Numbered from the stretch's first letter, positions 43,885 to 52,683 are shown. The stretch is DNA of 64,000 bases from Leptofilum sp965223285 (GCF_965223285.1 NZ_OZ244997.1:2542001-2606000); one strand, 5' to 3'. Numbers and translations are program-made. The notes: generated from the sequence alone by a model not told the origin.

Positions 43885-44138
43885 TGCCTGGGCAAAATCC
43901 GTAGAAAGATTATATGTCAAGTAACTTATTTTGTAAACGAATCATAAAAAAGGGGAGGGCGATCAAAAGTTGCGGAACGGCCGTTCTATTAAGATGCTAC
44001 ACAATCGTGAGCGTTCAAAAGCCATCAACAAGGCATTATGGACATCGTTCCATCTTTCATTTCGACCAAAGGGAGAAATCCCAACAGGTAAGCAAGAATA
44101 ACTCACCATTTTCCCGGCTAGCTTTTTCTACCAGGTGA

Positions 44139-44239
44139 CAGTCCCGGCGAGCGGGATTTTTGTTTTTCTACCTGGATGAGGAAGATGCGGAACTTGCCAA
44201 TGCGCTCGTTTCAGTCCCGGCGAGCGGGATTTTTGTTTT
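44139..44239 (-). CRISPR. two-repeat CRISPR-like remnant
   Basis: A 28-bp sequence starting CAGTCCCGGCGAGCGGGA and ending TTTTTGTTTT is present identically at 44139-44166 and 44212-44239, with 45 bp between. It contains the short palindrome TCCCG/CGGGA. The second copy is preceded by GTTT, so on the minus strand it ends CTGAAAC, like the 3' handle of many type I/III repeats; the first copy has lost this. A degenerate fragment (CCCGGCTAGC) lies at 44113-44122. No cas gene is nearby. An IS1595-type element follows at once, so the array may have been cut by insertion. Confidence 0.45.
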
Positions 44240-44283
44240 GGCTCAACTATTAAAAGTGTGCGAATCGGGTAAAATTGGGAATC

Positions 44284-44971
44284 ATGGAATTCCCAATCAC
44301 CGATTTACTCGACAAAGAAAACTGTACACAATGGATCATTGAACATTTCCATCCCAATGGCTTTGGGTGTCCGGTCTGTCAAGTCGGCGTAGACCAAGCC
44401 CGCAAGTTCCGAACGACAAAGCGCAGTCAACTGACCGTTTACCGTTGCCAACAGTGTCAAGCCGCTTACAACTTGTATACGGGAACCGTTTTCCAACAAC
44501 ATCATTTGACTCCAATGCAAGTCTTGTTGCTCGTTCGCGGTGTCCTCAAAGGAGAACCTGCGACAATCTTGTCAGCCGAATTGGGCATCAACTACCCAAC
44601 GGTTTTGAGGTTGCGTCATGACCTGCAAGCGAACGCGGAACAGCTCCAACCAGAAACCCCGCTCCTGGATGATGAAACTGAAACCGATGAAATGTTTCAG
44701 AATGCGGGGGAAAAAAGGGTGTGAGCATTTCGACTCAGCTGACCCGCCCCGTCGTCGCGCCAACAAACGGCGAGGGCGTGGCACGTATGCCAATGACCGA
44801 CCGCCTGTTGTGGGCACAGTGGGGCGTCAATCTGGACAAGTTCGCTTGCGTGTTGTTAAAGATACAAAAGGTGAGACCCTGGTTGACCACGTGCATCGCT
44901 TTACGCTAGCTGGGTCTCAACTGTATACAGAGGGTTTTAGTAAACATAAAATTGTGAGCGTTTACCGCTAA
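44284..44971 (+). pseudogene. IS1595-family transposase, frameshifted and 3'-truncated
   Basis: ATG 44284 begins MEFPITDLLDKE, the usual IS1595/ISXO2 start. A zinc ribbon follows (CPVCQVG near residue 30, YRCQQCQAAYNLYTGTVFQ near 58), then a helix-turn-helix and the first catalytic segment ETDEMFQNAGEK. At the A6 tract near 44710 the frame breaks: the continuation (HFDSADPPRRRANKRRG, YANDRPPVVGTVGR, RLRVVKDTKGETLVDH) lies one frame over. Removing one A would restore it. After SQLYT near residue 219 the gene is cut by the end of the next element and runs into foreign sequence. Transcript slippage on A6 is possible in ISs, but the truncation makes the protein non-functional anyway. Confidence 0.85.
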
Positions 44972-46751
44972 CAATTAATTGTCCACCCCTTAACATTATA
45001 GGGAAAACGCTACAAAACATAAAATTGTAAGCGTTTGTTCGTTCCCACCTGTTTTTTGCTGAAATGGAGTCCCTTTTGTTTTAGACTGATTTTGTCCGAA
45101 TCGATCTATCACAAAAGGAGACTCCTATGTCTATTATATCTTTGCCCCATTGGTTTTCGCGATTCCAAGCGTCAAAATCGCTTGCCAAACAGTCGCGACT
45201 TATCCTACAGTCGCCTGGGTTATCCCATTGGACCACACAACCACCCTCCCACTTGCCGCCGTTCGTCCGCCATTGCCCCACAACAATGAAATATCTGAAG
45301 CTTTTGGCCCCACTGGCCTGGGCTGACATTCCTTGGCGGCCAATGCCTGGTCCCCGTACGGGTCCTTATCCCGCTTCGCCCCTCCCTTACATTGCTGCGT
45401 TTCTGGTTCGGCTTGACCAGCAGCATCGCAGTATGGGACAACTCCGTCAATATTTGGTCGAGCATCCGGCTTTGACCTGGCTGTTGGGGTTTCCCTTACA
45501 ACAAGATTCACAAGCTCCGCATGGGTTTGAGGTGGCCGCAGCCCTACCGTCCCCCGCTCATTTCAGTTATGTGCTGCGCCATCTGGCCAACCCCCTGCTG
45601 CGATTCTTGCTCAACGATACGGTGCAATTGCTGCGGCTGGCCTTGCCGACTGGTAGCAACTTTGGTCAGGTTGTTTCTCTAGATACCAAACATATCCTTG
45701 CTTTTGTCAAAGAGAATAATCCCAAAGCCTACATTAAAGAAGGACGCTGTGACAAAGACCGCCAGCCAGTTGGCGACCCAGATTGTAAATATGGCTGCAA
45801 ACGACGCCGCAACCGGGCTCCGGAGCAGACGACGCCTACCAAAGACGGCCATCCTGCACCAGGATTAGGTGTGGGTAAAGATGAATTTTACTGGGGCTAT
45901 GCCTCTGGGGTCGTGGCCACCAAGGTGCCGGGCTGGGGTGAATTTGTCTTGGCTGAAATGACCGACACCTTTGACCATGCTGATATTCACTATTTCTTTC
46001 CCCTGATGGCCATTGTCGAAGAACGGTTAGGCTTTCGCCCGCCTTACGGCACTGCTGATGCGGCTTATGATGCCTGGTATGTCTATGATTATTTTCACTC
46101 GGCTGGTGGCTTGGCCGCTGTGCCTTACGTTGACCGCACCAAGGGGCGGACCTATTCCTTTGATGAGGCTGGCTTGCCTTTTTGTGCAGCGGGGCTGCCC
46201 ATGCCTGTCAAGAGTAGCTTCATGAATCGCTCCAGCCGCGTGCCTCATCAACGCGCGCGACATGCCTGTCCGCTTTTTTTCCCCGCTCAGGTGGCACAGC
46301 AATGCCCGGTAAACCACAAAAACTGGAAAAAAGGGGGCTGCATTTCTACCCTACCGACCAGTATGGGTGCCCGGGTTCGTTACCAGCTTGACCGAGAAGG
46401 GCCGGAATACAAAGCGATTTACAAGCAGCGTACAGCCGTAGAACGTATCTTTTCGCAAGCGGTCGCCCTGGGCATCGAACGTCCCAAACTGCGTAACCAA
46501 CAGTCGATCACCAATCTGAACAGCTTGATTTACATTCTCATTAACTTGCGGGCGCTGCAACGTGTCTACCAAAAGAAGGCAAATGGTGGCTAAGTTCGCA
46601 TTCGCCAAACAACCTTAAAAAATTGAACAATTGAAGATTCGATTCGGATGGCGGGGGAGCCATCTGCTTGTTTCAATCCCTTCCTACGTTTTTCCCCTGT
46701 GATGGTTCCAACGCTCATTATTCAGTAGACATTATGTTTACTAAAACCCTC
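44930..46751 (+). mobile_element. insertion sequence inserted in the IS1595 remnant and abutting glgB
   Basis: GAGGGTTTTAGTAAACATAA (44930-44949) is repeated inverted at 46732-46751, giving 20-bp perfect ends for an element of about 1.8 kb around one transposase gene. Inside the left end, AACATAAAATTGTGAGCGTTT recurs as AACATAAAATTGTAAGCGTTT near 45016. No target duplication is visible: the left flank is transposase DNA, the right flank is glgB, so a deletion or recombination has joined unrelated sequences. No ACGGCCGT inside. Confidence 0.75.
45127..46593 (+). CDS. DDE transposase (IS4/IS5-superfamily type)
   Basis: A 488-residue transposase with AAAGGAG before the ATG, full length. VVSLDTKHILAFVKENNPKAY near residue 185 carries the first catalytic Asp; YGTADAAYDAWYVYDYF near 310 gives the second; the C-terminal YKAIYKQRTAVERIFSQAVALG near 435 holds the Y-x(2)-R-x(3)-E signature with the catalytic Glu, and NLNSLIYILINLRAL ends it. 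The CKYGCKRRRNR insert with paired Cys may bind zinc. I do not place it in a named IS family with certainty. The frame is intact and flanked by inverted repeats, so it may still be active. Confidence 0.85.
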   Translation: MSIISLPHWFSRFQASKSLAKQSRLILQSPGLSHWTTQPPSHLPPFVRHCPTTMKYLKLLAPLAWADIPWRPMPGPRTGPYPASPLPYIAAFLVRLDQQHRSMGQLRQYLVEHPALTWLLGFPLQQDSQAPHGFEVAAALPSPAHFSYVLRHLANPLLRFLLNDTVQLLRLALPTGSNFGQVVSLDTKHILAFVKENNPKAYIKEGRCDKDRQPVGDPDCKYGCKRRRNRAPEQTTPTKDGHPAPGLGVGKDEFYWGYASGVVATKVPGWGEFVLAEMTDTFDHADIHYFFPLMAIVEERLGFRPPYGTADAAYDAWYVYDYFHSAGGLAAVPYVDRTKGRTYSFDEAGLPFCAAGLPMPVKSSFMNRSSRVPHQRARHACPLFFPAQVAQQCPVNHKNWKKGGCISTLPTSMGARVRYQLDREGPEYKAIYKQRTAVERIFSQAVALGIERPKLRNQQSITNLNSLIYILINLRALQRVYQKKANGG

Positions 46752-48659
46752 GCCCCCGTCTTGCGACAAGATAAGGACGCTGTAGGGGCCAATGCTGAGG
46801 GTAGCATGGGTAGCTAGCTGATCATATTCACCGGGAACGGCCGTTACCGTACCCACATGGTGACTGCTAAAGCTGGGATGGTATGCTTTCAGATCGCTGT
46901 TCAGCCGCACCTGCCAGTTGCCGCCGTGCGGAAAGCCCAATTTGTACTGCTTTAGCACGCGGTTGGAGAAGTTGGCGACGACGATCACATCATCGCCAGA
47001 GCCACCAAAATGCCAGCGATGGAAGGCAATCAGCTTGGCGGCATCATTGACATGGAAGACGTTGATCGATGGCCCGCTGAGGCCGCGGGTTTGCCCATGC
47101 AGGTTGCGCCGCAGGGCGATCAGGTGCCGGTACAGCGTCACCATGCCGCTATTTTGCGTCGCTTTTTGCCAGTCAAGCGGCCGTTTGTCGTCAAACCAGC
47201 CATCTTCCAAAAATTCCTGCCCCTGAAAGATCATGGGCACGCCGGGGGCAGTGAACACCAGCGCGGCTCCCAACGCTGCCCGGCTGGCGGCCAGCCCGTC
47301 ATGCCCGTCGGCAACGGCGATTTCATGCACCACCCGCGCCTTGCCATTGGCCACCTCATCGTGCGATTCGGTGTAGATGACGCGGCTAAACACGTCTGCG
47401 CCGTAGCGAAACTGGAGTGCGTCCCGCACGGCCAGCATGTTGCGATCTTCATCACGTGGGGTGATGATTGCTTCGCGGATAGGATGCACAAATTGGCTGT
47501 CCCACTGGCTGTTGAAGCCTGCGCCCCCGGCGTCAATCGGCTCGGTAAGCCATGGGTTAGCCTGCAAATCCTCAGCAATGCGAATGTGACGGGGATTGCG
47601 GTGGGCCATTTCGCCATTGATGCCCTGCATCAATGCCCAACCTTCGGCAATGTCGGCACCGGGGTCACCATCATGCCCGTGGGCATTGCGAATGTAGGAG
47701 GTAGCGTCCCAGCGCAGGCCGTCAATCTGGTACTCGTCTAACCACATGCGGACGTTGTCGCGGATATATTGGCGCACTTGAGGACGGCCGTAATCGGGTC
47801 GCGTATCGGCCCACGGGGTTTTGGAACGCCAATCATTGTAGAAGTAGATGCCACCCAACCCGTGCTGCTGCCAGCCGTCAAACTGCCACAGGCTCAGCTC
47901 TCCCGGGCCAAAATGATTGTAAACCACGTCTACAATGACGGCGATGCCCTGGGCGTGGGCCGCCTGCACCAGCCGCTTGAGTGCCTCTGGCCCTCCGTAA
48001 ATTTGGCTAATGGCAAAGGGATGGTTGGGGTTGTACCCCCAGGAAAGCTCGCCAGGGAACGCTTTGACGGGCATTAGCTCAATAGCGTTGATGCCCAAGA
48101 TGCGCAGGTAAGGCAGCTTTTGGATGACGGCCTCAAAATTGTACGGCGGGTTGCCGTCCTCGTCGCCAAAGGTGCCCACGTGCAGCTCGTAAATGACGAG
48201 TTCATGCAGGGCAGGTGGTTGGAAGTGGGTTGGTGGGTTGGAGACGGCCGTATCTATGCCCGCTGTATATCCGTTCCGCACCACCCCGTCGTGGTAAGGG
48301 GCGCGCACATCTTTGGCATAGGGGTCGGTGCGCAGCAGTTGGTGGCCATTATGCTTCAACACAAATTTGTAGCTATCCCCAATTTGCGCCTCTGGCACAT
48401 TAATTGACCAGATGCCATCTGCTTCTCGCGCCAACGGAATTTGGCTGCGGTGCCAATTGTTAAAAGCACCCGTGACGTACACAGCTTCGGCGTGGGGTGC
48501 CCACACGCGGAACGTTGTGCCTTTGGCATGGGGAATAGCCCCCATGCCCGATTGCAGCGCAGGCTGCGTGGCTCGGATTCGGTATTTTACAGTCTGCCAG
48601 GTTTGTTTCAGCTGCGTCCGCCAGGCAGACCGCTGTTTTTCTTTTTCGCTTAAACTCAT
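46722..48659 (-). CDS. glgB: 1,4-alpha-glucan branching enzyme / GH13 family, 3' end altered by IS
   Basis: A 645-residue GH13 enzyme that forms alpha-1,6 branches in glycogen. ATG 48659 follows GTGGAGGATCT. An N-terminal CBM48 module (TTFRVWAPHAEAVYVTGAFNNW near residue 50) precedes the catalytic barrel: VYELHVGTFGDEDG, VIVDVVYNHFGPGE, nucleophile Asp in IDGLRWDATSYI near 325, acid/base Glu in IRIAEDLQANPW near 370, and TESHDEVANGKARVV near 445. The SHDE region and overall length fit the short actinobacterial/Chloroflexota-type GlgB or a related maltooligosyl-processing enzyme. The last residues (after SVLILSQDGG) come from the IS inverted repeat, which supplies the stop codon; a few native residues may be lost. 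Activity is probably unaffected. Confidence 0.85.
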   Translation of the reverse strand: MSLSEKEKQRSAWRTQLKQTWQTVKYRIRATQPALQSGMGAIPHAKGTTFRVWAPHAEAVYVTGAFNNWHRSQIPLAREADGIWSINVPEAQIGDSYKFVLKHNGHQLLRTDPYAKDVRAPYHDGVVRNGYTAGIDTAVSNPPTHFQPPALHELVIYELHVGTFGDEDGNPPYNFEAVIQKLPYLRILGINAIELMPVKAFPGELSWGYNPNHPFAISQIYGGPEALKRLVQAAHAQGIAVIVDVVYNHFGPGELSLWQFDGWQQHGLGGIYFYNDWRSKTPWADTRPDYGRPQVRQYIRDNVRMWLDEYQIDGLRWDATSYIRNAHGHDGDPGADIAEGWALMQGINGEMAHRNPRHIRIAEDLQANPWLTEPIDAGGAGFNSQWDSQFVHPIREAIITPRDEDRNMLAVRDALQFRYGADVFSRVIYTESHDEVANGKARVVHEIAVADGHDGLAASRAALGAALVFTAPGVPMIFQGQEFLEDGWFDDKRPLDWQKATQNSGMVTLYRHLIALRRNLHGQTRGLSGPSINVFHVNDAAKLIAFHRWHFGGSGDDVIVVANFSNRVLKQYKLGFPHGGNWQVRLNSDLKAYHPSFSSHHVGTVTAVPGEYDQLATHATLSIGPYSVLILSQDGGEGFSKHNVY

Positions 48660-48898
48660 AGATCCTCCACGAAGTAAGCAACGCACATCAAACAGTTCAC
48701 ATGTGCTTACTCCTTAGCCGCCCTTACCATTTATCGACATCTTTCAGACGGCCACAAAGCGCATAGGATAAACGATTCTACCGCTTTCGAGGTTAAAAAA
48801 GTGTTAACAATGTGTGTTTATGTTAACCAATTGGGTAGTAACTGGCCACTTTTTTATGAATAATTGCCAAAAATCGATGCTTTTCCCTTCGAACCGGG

Positions 48899-48934
48899 TA
48901 AAAAAAAGTGCCTGGTTTGCACAAACCAGGCACT
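48899..48934 (-). terminator. intrinsic terminator of the sulfur-relay operon
   Basis: On the minus strand AGTGCCTGGTTT, loop GTGC and AAACCAGGCACT form a 12-bp perfect stem followed by a T7 run (48900-48906). It comes 28 bp after the DsrE stop. Textbook rho-independent form. Confidence 0.9.
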
Positions 48935-48962
48935 CAAAAATTTACAATCGACTGAAAATTTT

Positions 48963-49448
48963 TTAGATGAAGATAATTTGGGCGTCTTCACTCATTTCCA
49001 TGAAATCAGTGGCACCCACAACGTCTTCCACCACATCGACAATATCTTCTTCTTTCATCATGTACATGTCGCCAAACATATCTACCGACATTTTGCAGGC
49101 ATACATCTTACCGCCAGCATCGTGAATCATTTCCAGGAACTCACCAATTTCGGGGAAGTCTAAATGCTTAATCTCACGTTTCATAACAGCCGTTGCCACA
49201 TTTGTCATGCCCGGTAATCCCCCAATCGCATTCGGAATCGGCATACTGGGGTTACCAATTGGCACAAACTTGAGCTTGTTCATCTTCCGCTTATTAATAA
49301 TGTCTAGCCCCCAAAACGTAAAAAACAGGGTGACATCAATACCTTCCATCAGGGCTGCATTAGCCAAAACCAGTCCAGGGTACGCCATATCCAACGTTCC
49401 CTTGGAACAAATAATGCACAATTTGCGGTCTTTATCATCGTTAAACAT
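48963..49448 (-). CDS. DsrE/DsrF-like sulfur-relay protein
   Basis: A 161-residue protein of the DsrE/DsrF/DrsH-like (DUF2600-type peroxiredoxin-annotated) family: KLCIICSKGTLDMAYPGLVLANAALMEGIDVTLFFTFWGLDI at the start matches the family's first strand-helix, where Cys13 in the IICSKG loop is close to the usual persulfide position; a further Cys lies in GGKMYACKMSVDMFG near residue 118, the conserved C-terminal active-site Cys of this group. Such proteins carry sulfane sulfur between partners. It is the last gene of a five-gene minus-strand operon, followed by a strong terminator. AAGGAGATGACCTG precedes the start. Confidence 0.88.
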   Translation of the reverse strand: MFNDDKDRKLCIICSKGTLDMAYPGLVLANAALMEGIDVTLFFTFWGLDIINKRKMNKLKFVPIGNPSMPIPNAIGGLPGMTNVATAVMKREIKHLDFPEIGEFLEMIHDAGGKMYACKMSVDMFGDMYMMKEEDIVDVVEDVVGATDFMEMSEDAQIIFI

Positions 49449-49482
49449 CAGGTCATCTCCTTATTATGGAATTGGAAGTAGT

Positions 49483-49527
49483 GTCTCCAATCCCCAACCT
49501 CTAATCTCTAATCTCCAGCTCTCCAAT
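49483..49527. repeat. STRR-like heptad repeat inside the sulfur operon
   Basis: CTCCAATCCCCAACCTCTAA, then TCTCTAATCTCCAGC: the same heptads as at 3529, here without a strong opposite arm. Lies between the TusE-like and DsrE-like genes. Confidence 0.65.
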
Positions 49528-49529
49528 TA

Positions 49530-49847
49530 TTAAATACAACCCGAAGGTTTCTTCAAGCCAGCCACATAAGCCACCTTCTTGGCAGGGCCTTTGGGGAATA
49601 GCTTGTACAGCTCTTTCGTTGGCACGCCGCCAACTTTGGTAATGCGGCGGAGCGTCGGTGCATCGCCCTGGGCAGCAAAGTCCTCACGGCAAAAGCGAAT
49701 CACCTTCCAATGCCCATCAGACAAAGGCGTAATGCCTAAATCTGTTGCCAACGCTTCAGCTACTTCTTCGTTCCAATCTTGCGCATTGGCCATGAAACCA
49801 TCTTCATCAAACGCAATCGTCTTTCCTGCAATTTCTCTTGTGCTCAT
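49530..49847 (-). CDS. TusE/DsrC family sulfur-relay protein
   Basis: A 105-residue sulfur-carrier of the TusE/DsrC/DsvC family. AFDEDGFMANAQDWNEEVAEALA is the family N-terminus and GDAPTLRRITKVGGVPTKELYKLFPKGPAK the central part. The C-terminal arm ends GLKKPSGCI with the essential penultimate Cys. The second Cys present in true DsrC about ten residues earlier is absent (Ala-Tyr-Val instead), so this is the single-Cys TusE-like form that carries persulfide but would not form the DsrC trisulfide. In this operon it may receive sulfur from the DsrE-like protein. No dissimilatory sulfite reductase is in the window. Confidence 0.9.
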   Translation of the reverse strand: MSTREIAGKTIAFDEDGFMANAQDWNEEVAEALATDLGITPLSDGHWKVIRFCREDFAAQGDAPTLRRITKVGGVPTKELYKLFPKGPAKKVAYVAGLKKPSGCI

Positions 49848-49879
49848 CTTATTTATCCTTTTTTGAGTCCGCCAAAAAA

Positions 49880-49940
49880 TCCGCAGATTGCACAGATTTT
49901 TCTCTCAGGAATTTTCATAAATCCCTGTGTTCTCTGTGGC
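49880..49940. repeat. CCACAGAG-type repeat between DUF1641 and TusE genes
   Basis: AATCCGCAGATTGCACAGATTT and AAATCCCTGTGTTCTCTGTGGCG, related to 8639-8706 and 17009-17073. Intra-operon position. Confidence 0.5.
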
Positions 49941-49954
49941 GTTTTTCAGCAATG

Positions 49955-50617
49955 TTAATTTTCAGAAACAGTTCTTAAAACAGACAGCGTTTTGGCCAGA
50001 CCGCGCTTCACGGACGGATCATTCAGCTGTCTTAAAATTGTAAACATCGAAACATCAACCGGTGGCTCTTCTTCCCGGATCACATGGGCTGTATTTCGCA
50101 TCATCGTCATAATTTCTGGCTGGGTCATCTCTTTGACCGTTTGTAGAATTAGCACAATGTTCTCACCAAGCTGGCGTACATCCTCTTCCGTAAATGACGT
50201 CACCACGTTGTCGGCAATGGCCATGCCACCTCGCAAAAAGGCAAAATATCCTTTTTGTTCCATTTCATCCAGCCGCTGCATCAACGTATAGAAAGCATCC
50301 TGGCTCAGGGGGCTTAAATCTTGCCACATGGCCGCTACGCTTTCCATTTGATCCAGCATCTGTTCCAGGTTGCGGGTGTTGCGCATCAGCCGTTTGAGCA
50401 AGCGTAGCCCGTCTTCTAACTGCACGTAGCTTTCAATCTCATTGAGCTGTTCCACCGTCAGACGGTACATCTCTCCGGCGACGGGAGTTAGATCGTTTTG
50501 CAGCTCCTCCCATTCCTGCCGCCGACGCTTTTGCTGCCGCGCCTCTTCAGTTAAAAATGCCACTTGTTCCGTCAGGGCATCTATTTTTTGGTTCAGTTCT
50601 GTGATTGTCTGATCCAT
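49955..50617 (-). CDS. DUF1641 domain protein
   Basis: A 220-residue helical protein. An N-terminal coiled coil (about 1-45, LNQKIDALTEQVAFLTEEAR) is followed by the DUF1641 region, including GYFAFLRGGMAIADNVVTSF near residue 128 and a C-terminal PSVKRGLAKTLSVLRTV. The family is found beside sulfide:quinone-oxidoreductase-like flavoproteins and formate-dehydrogenase-type genes; its function is not established. Here it lies between the SQR-like gene and tusE, strengthening that association. Lacks Cys, so it is not itself a sulfur carrier. Confidence 0.85.
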   Translation of the reverse strand: MDQTITELNQKIDALTEQVAFLTEEARQQKRRRQEWEELQNDLTPVAGEMYRLTVEQLNEIESYVQLEDGLRLLKRLMRNTRNLEQMLDQMESVAAMWQDLSPLSQDAFYTLMQRLDEMEQKGYFAFLRGGMAIADNVVTSFTEEDVRQLGENIVLILQTVKEMTQPEIMTMMRNTAHVIREEEPPVDVSMFTILRQLNDPSVKRGLAKTLSVLRTVSEN

Positions 50618-50634
50618 CTTTGCACTCCGTAATC

Positions 50635-50667
50635 AGAAGTTCAACTTCTCTGAGAAGTTGAACTTCT
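50635..50667 (-). other. perfect hairpin between SQR-like and DUF1641 genes
   Basis: AGAAGTTCAACTTCT, loop CTG and AGAAGTTGAACTTCT: 15-bp stem, 3-base loop, each arm being itself nearly palindromic. Within the operon; it may dampen read-through or protect mRNA ends. Confidence 0.65.
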
Positions 50668-50675
50668 AGGCATCA

Positions 50676-51908
50676 TCAGCTCCACTTCCCCGCCATTGTC
50701 ATCTGCGCCGTGATGGGCATCTCTTTGCCTTTGAGCAGGATATTCCAGTACATCCAGCGGAACATCATCTTGCCCCAATGGTTCATTTCTGACTCTTGCA
50801 GCAGCGAAAAGGGGCCAATGCCTGGCAGCGGGTATTTGCCCGGCAGTGGTTCAACATCGTAGTTGAAGTCGATGAGAATGCCCTTGCCAAAGCCAGACTC
50901 GATGAAGCAGTTAGCGTGGCCGTCGAACTCGACGAGCATTTCTTGCCCTTCAATGTAGCGCAGGAAGTTTTCCACAAAGACTTCGGCAGCAAAATGGGCC
51001 ACAGAACCAGCCTTGGAGGTAGGCAATGCGGCCGCATCACCCAATGCAAAAATGTTGTCATACTGCTGGGAAAGGAAGGTGTGTTTGTCAACCGGCACGT
51101 GGTTGAGCTCATCTCCTAAGCCAGAACGGCCGATTACCTCAGCCCCCATATTCACTGGCACCGTCACCAGCAAATCGTACGGCACTTCTACTTCATCGTA
51201 AGAGATGAGCAGCTTCTCTTCTGGCTCTACCCGCTCGGGGTAAAATTCCGTTACGATTTTGATGTTCTTTTCATCGAGGATGTTACCCAACAGGCTGGCA
51301 GCGCGAGGTTTGGTGAAGGCTCCTGGCAAGGGTGTTACCAAAATCAGCTCGACGCGGTCACGCATATTGCGCTGATGGAAATACCAGTCGGCCAGGAAGA
51401 TGAACTCCAGCGGGGCGACGGGGCATTTGTAAGGCAGTTCCATAATGTTGACTACCATACGGCCGCCTTGCCAGGTGCGTAATGTTTTGGCCAGAGCCAC
51501 GGCGCCTTCGTAGGTGTAAAAGTCGTGGATGCTTTTGCGCCATTCCGCTTCGGTGAGGCCGGGGGTTTCTTCGGGGCGAGGCTGGGTGCCAGTGGCAATG
51601 ATGAGATAGTCGTAATGGAGAATACGGCCGTCTTTTACCAAACGCACGCGATTTTCCTCCGGTTCAATTAGCTCGATCTCCGAGAGAATCATCTCCACAC
51701 CAGGCGGAATGTAATCCCGCTTGGGCTTGATCACATCATTTTCGCCATAAATGCCAAAGGGGATAAAAAGGAAACCGGGCTGATAATAATGCGTCTCTTC
51801 CTGATCCACAATGGTGATCTTCCACTCATCTCGGCTGAGAACGTGGCTCATTTTGTTGGCGATCATGGTCCCAGCTGTGCCAGCACCTAAAATCAATAAT
51901 TTTTTCAT
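50676..51908 (-). CDS. sulfide:quinone oxidoreductase-like FAD/NAD(P) oxidoreductase
   Basis: A 410-residue flavoprotein of the SQR/NDH-2 superfamily. ATG 51908 follows CAGGAGATTGAG. The first FAD motif is KLLILGAGTAGTMIANKM; KITIVDQEETHYYQPGFLFIPFG follows with the GF segment typical of SQR-like proteins. DYLIIATGTQPRPE near 115 is the ATG motif, and NIFALGDAAALPTSKAGSVA near 300 the second FAD motif. Cys in ELPYKCPVAPLEF near 160 corresponds to one of the redox cysteines of SQR; a second possible one lies in HANCFIESGFG. A third classical Cys is not seen, so type and electron acceptor are uncertain. First enzyme gene of the operon after the regulator. Confidence 0.88.
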   Translation of the reverse strand: MKKLLILGAGTAGTMIANKMSHVLSRDEWKITIVDQEETHYYQPGFLFIPFGIYGENDVIKPKRDYIPPGVEMILSEIELIEPEENRVRLVKDGRILHYDYLIIATGTQPRPEETPGLTEAEWRKSIHDFYTYEGAVALAKTLRTWQGGRMVVNIMELPYKCPVAPLEFIFLADWYFHQRNMRDRVELILVTPLPGAFTKPRAASLLGNILDEKNIKIVTEFYPERVEPEEKLLISYDEVEVPYDLLVTVPVNMGAEVIGRSGLGDELNHVPVDKHTFLSQQYDNIFALGDAAALPTSKAGSVAHFAAEVFVENFLRYIEGQEMLVEFDGHANCFIESGFGKGILIDFNYDVEPLPGKYPLPGIGPFSLLQESEMNHWGKMMFRWMYWNILLKGKEMPITAQMTMAGKWS

Positions 51909-51948
51909 CTCAATCTCCTGCAATTGTGTCGTTTGTCTCCACACATTT

Positions 51949-52683
51949 TCAAACCATCAGGCGGCTGCGCTCATGCAAAATGTGGGAGACAACGTTCGCT
52001 ATCTTTTGCACCAGACGCAAAACATGCGCCTGCTGTTCTGGCGATAGGAAATAAATCTCCTGAACGTGGTCAAATAATCTTGGTGGATCGATGGCTAAAT
52101 CAGCCGCAATCGCTTCAAGATTTTCCGCAGGTGGTGGCCAATTTTCTGGGGCAATTCCCCCGACAAAGACCATTCCCTTCAATTCTGTCCCCACCCGAAT
52201 ATAGGCACGGGCACAAAGCAGCCCCAAATAACTTTCCAAATATTGTGGCTCCAGGCTTAGAGAATCGGCCATTGCCTGCCAATGGTTCATGCACTTTTCC
52301 CACAGCACGTCGTTGTCACCAATGGCGGCAAAAAGACCGCAACTGTTGCTGAACTCGGTAAGCGGTTTGCCACTCATATCTGTGATGATGAGCATGACGC
52401 CTAACGCCTCGGCAAAGGTGTCTTGCATCATCTGCACACATTCTTGGGGGAACTGGTCGGCTACGGCCGTTGCTTCAACGGAAGAAAGGGGGGAAGCTGC
52501 TGTCGTTAGCGAGAAAGGAATATTTTGGGTATTCAACCAGCCCTCAATATTTTCAGCTGGAAAGCGCCACTGCCGTCCTACCTTGATGGCAGGTAAACGG
52601 CCGTCTTCGGCCATGCGGTACACTGTAGAGCGGTCTACATCCAATAAACTTTGAATATCTTTTGCAGTTAACATTCTGGACAT
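51949..52683 (-). CDS. HTH (excisionase-type) regulator with PocR sensory domain
   Basis: A 244-residue transcriptional regulator. The N-terminus is a MerR/excisionase-like helix-turn-helix: LTAKDIQSLLDVDRSTVYRMAEDGRLPAIKVGRQWRF, ending near residue 45. The rest is a PocR-type ligand domain: MMQDTFAEALGVMLIITDMSGKPLTEFSNSCGLFAAI near 90-125, followed by WEKCMNHWQ, LGLLCARAYIRVGTELKGMVFVGGIAP. The Cys residues in NSCGLF, WEKCM and LLCARA may bind a metal, heme or cobalamin-type ligand, or sense sulfur; this is inference. It is the first gene of the sulfur-relay operon, so it probably controls it, and palindromes lie upstream. Confidence 0.88.
   Translation of the reverse strand: MSRMLTAKDIQSLLDVDRSTVYRMAEDGRLPAIKVGRQWRFPAENIEGWLNTQNIPFSLTTAASPLSSVEATAVADQFPQECVQMMQDTFAEALGVMLIITDMSGKPLTEFSNSCGLFAAIGDNDVLWEKCMNHWQAMADSLSLEPQYLESYLGLLCARAYIRVGTELKGMVFVGGIAPENWPPPAENLEAIAADLAIDPPRLFDHVQEIYFLSPEQQAHVLRLVQKIANVVSHILHERSRLMV

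Noticed and set aside
44700..44720. Programmed frameshift at the A6 tract of the IS1595 transposase
   Set aside because: The shift needed is loss of one A or a +1 step, not the usual -1; and the gene is truncated downstream, so a decayed gene is the simpler reading.
46670..46680. GTTTCAATCCC as a further CRISPR repeat
   Set aside because: Only 11 bases resemble a repeat start; the rest does not match the 28-bp unit, so it is mentioned but not annotated.
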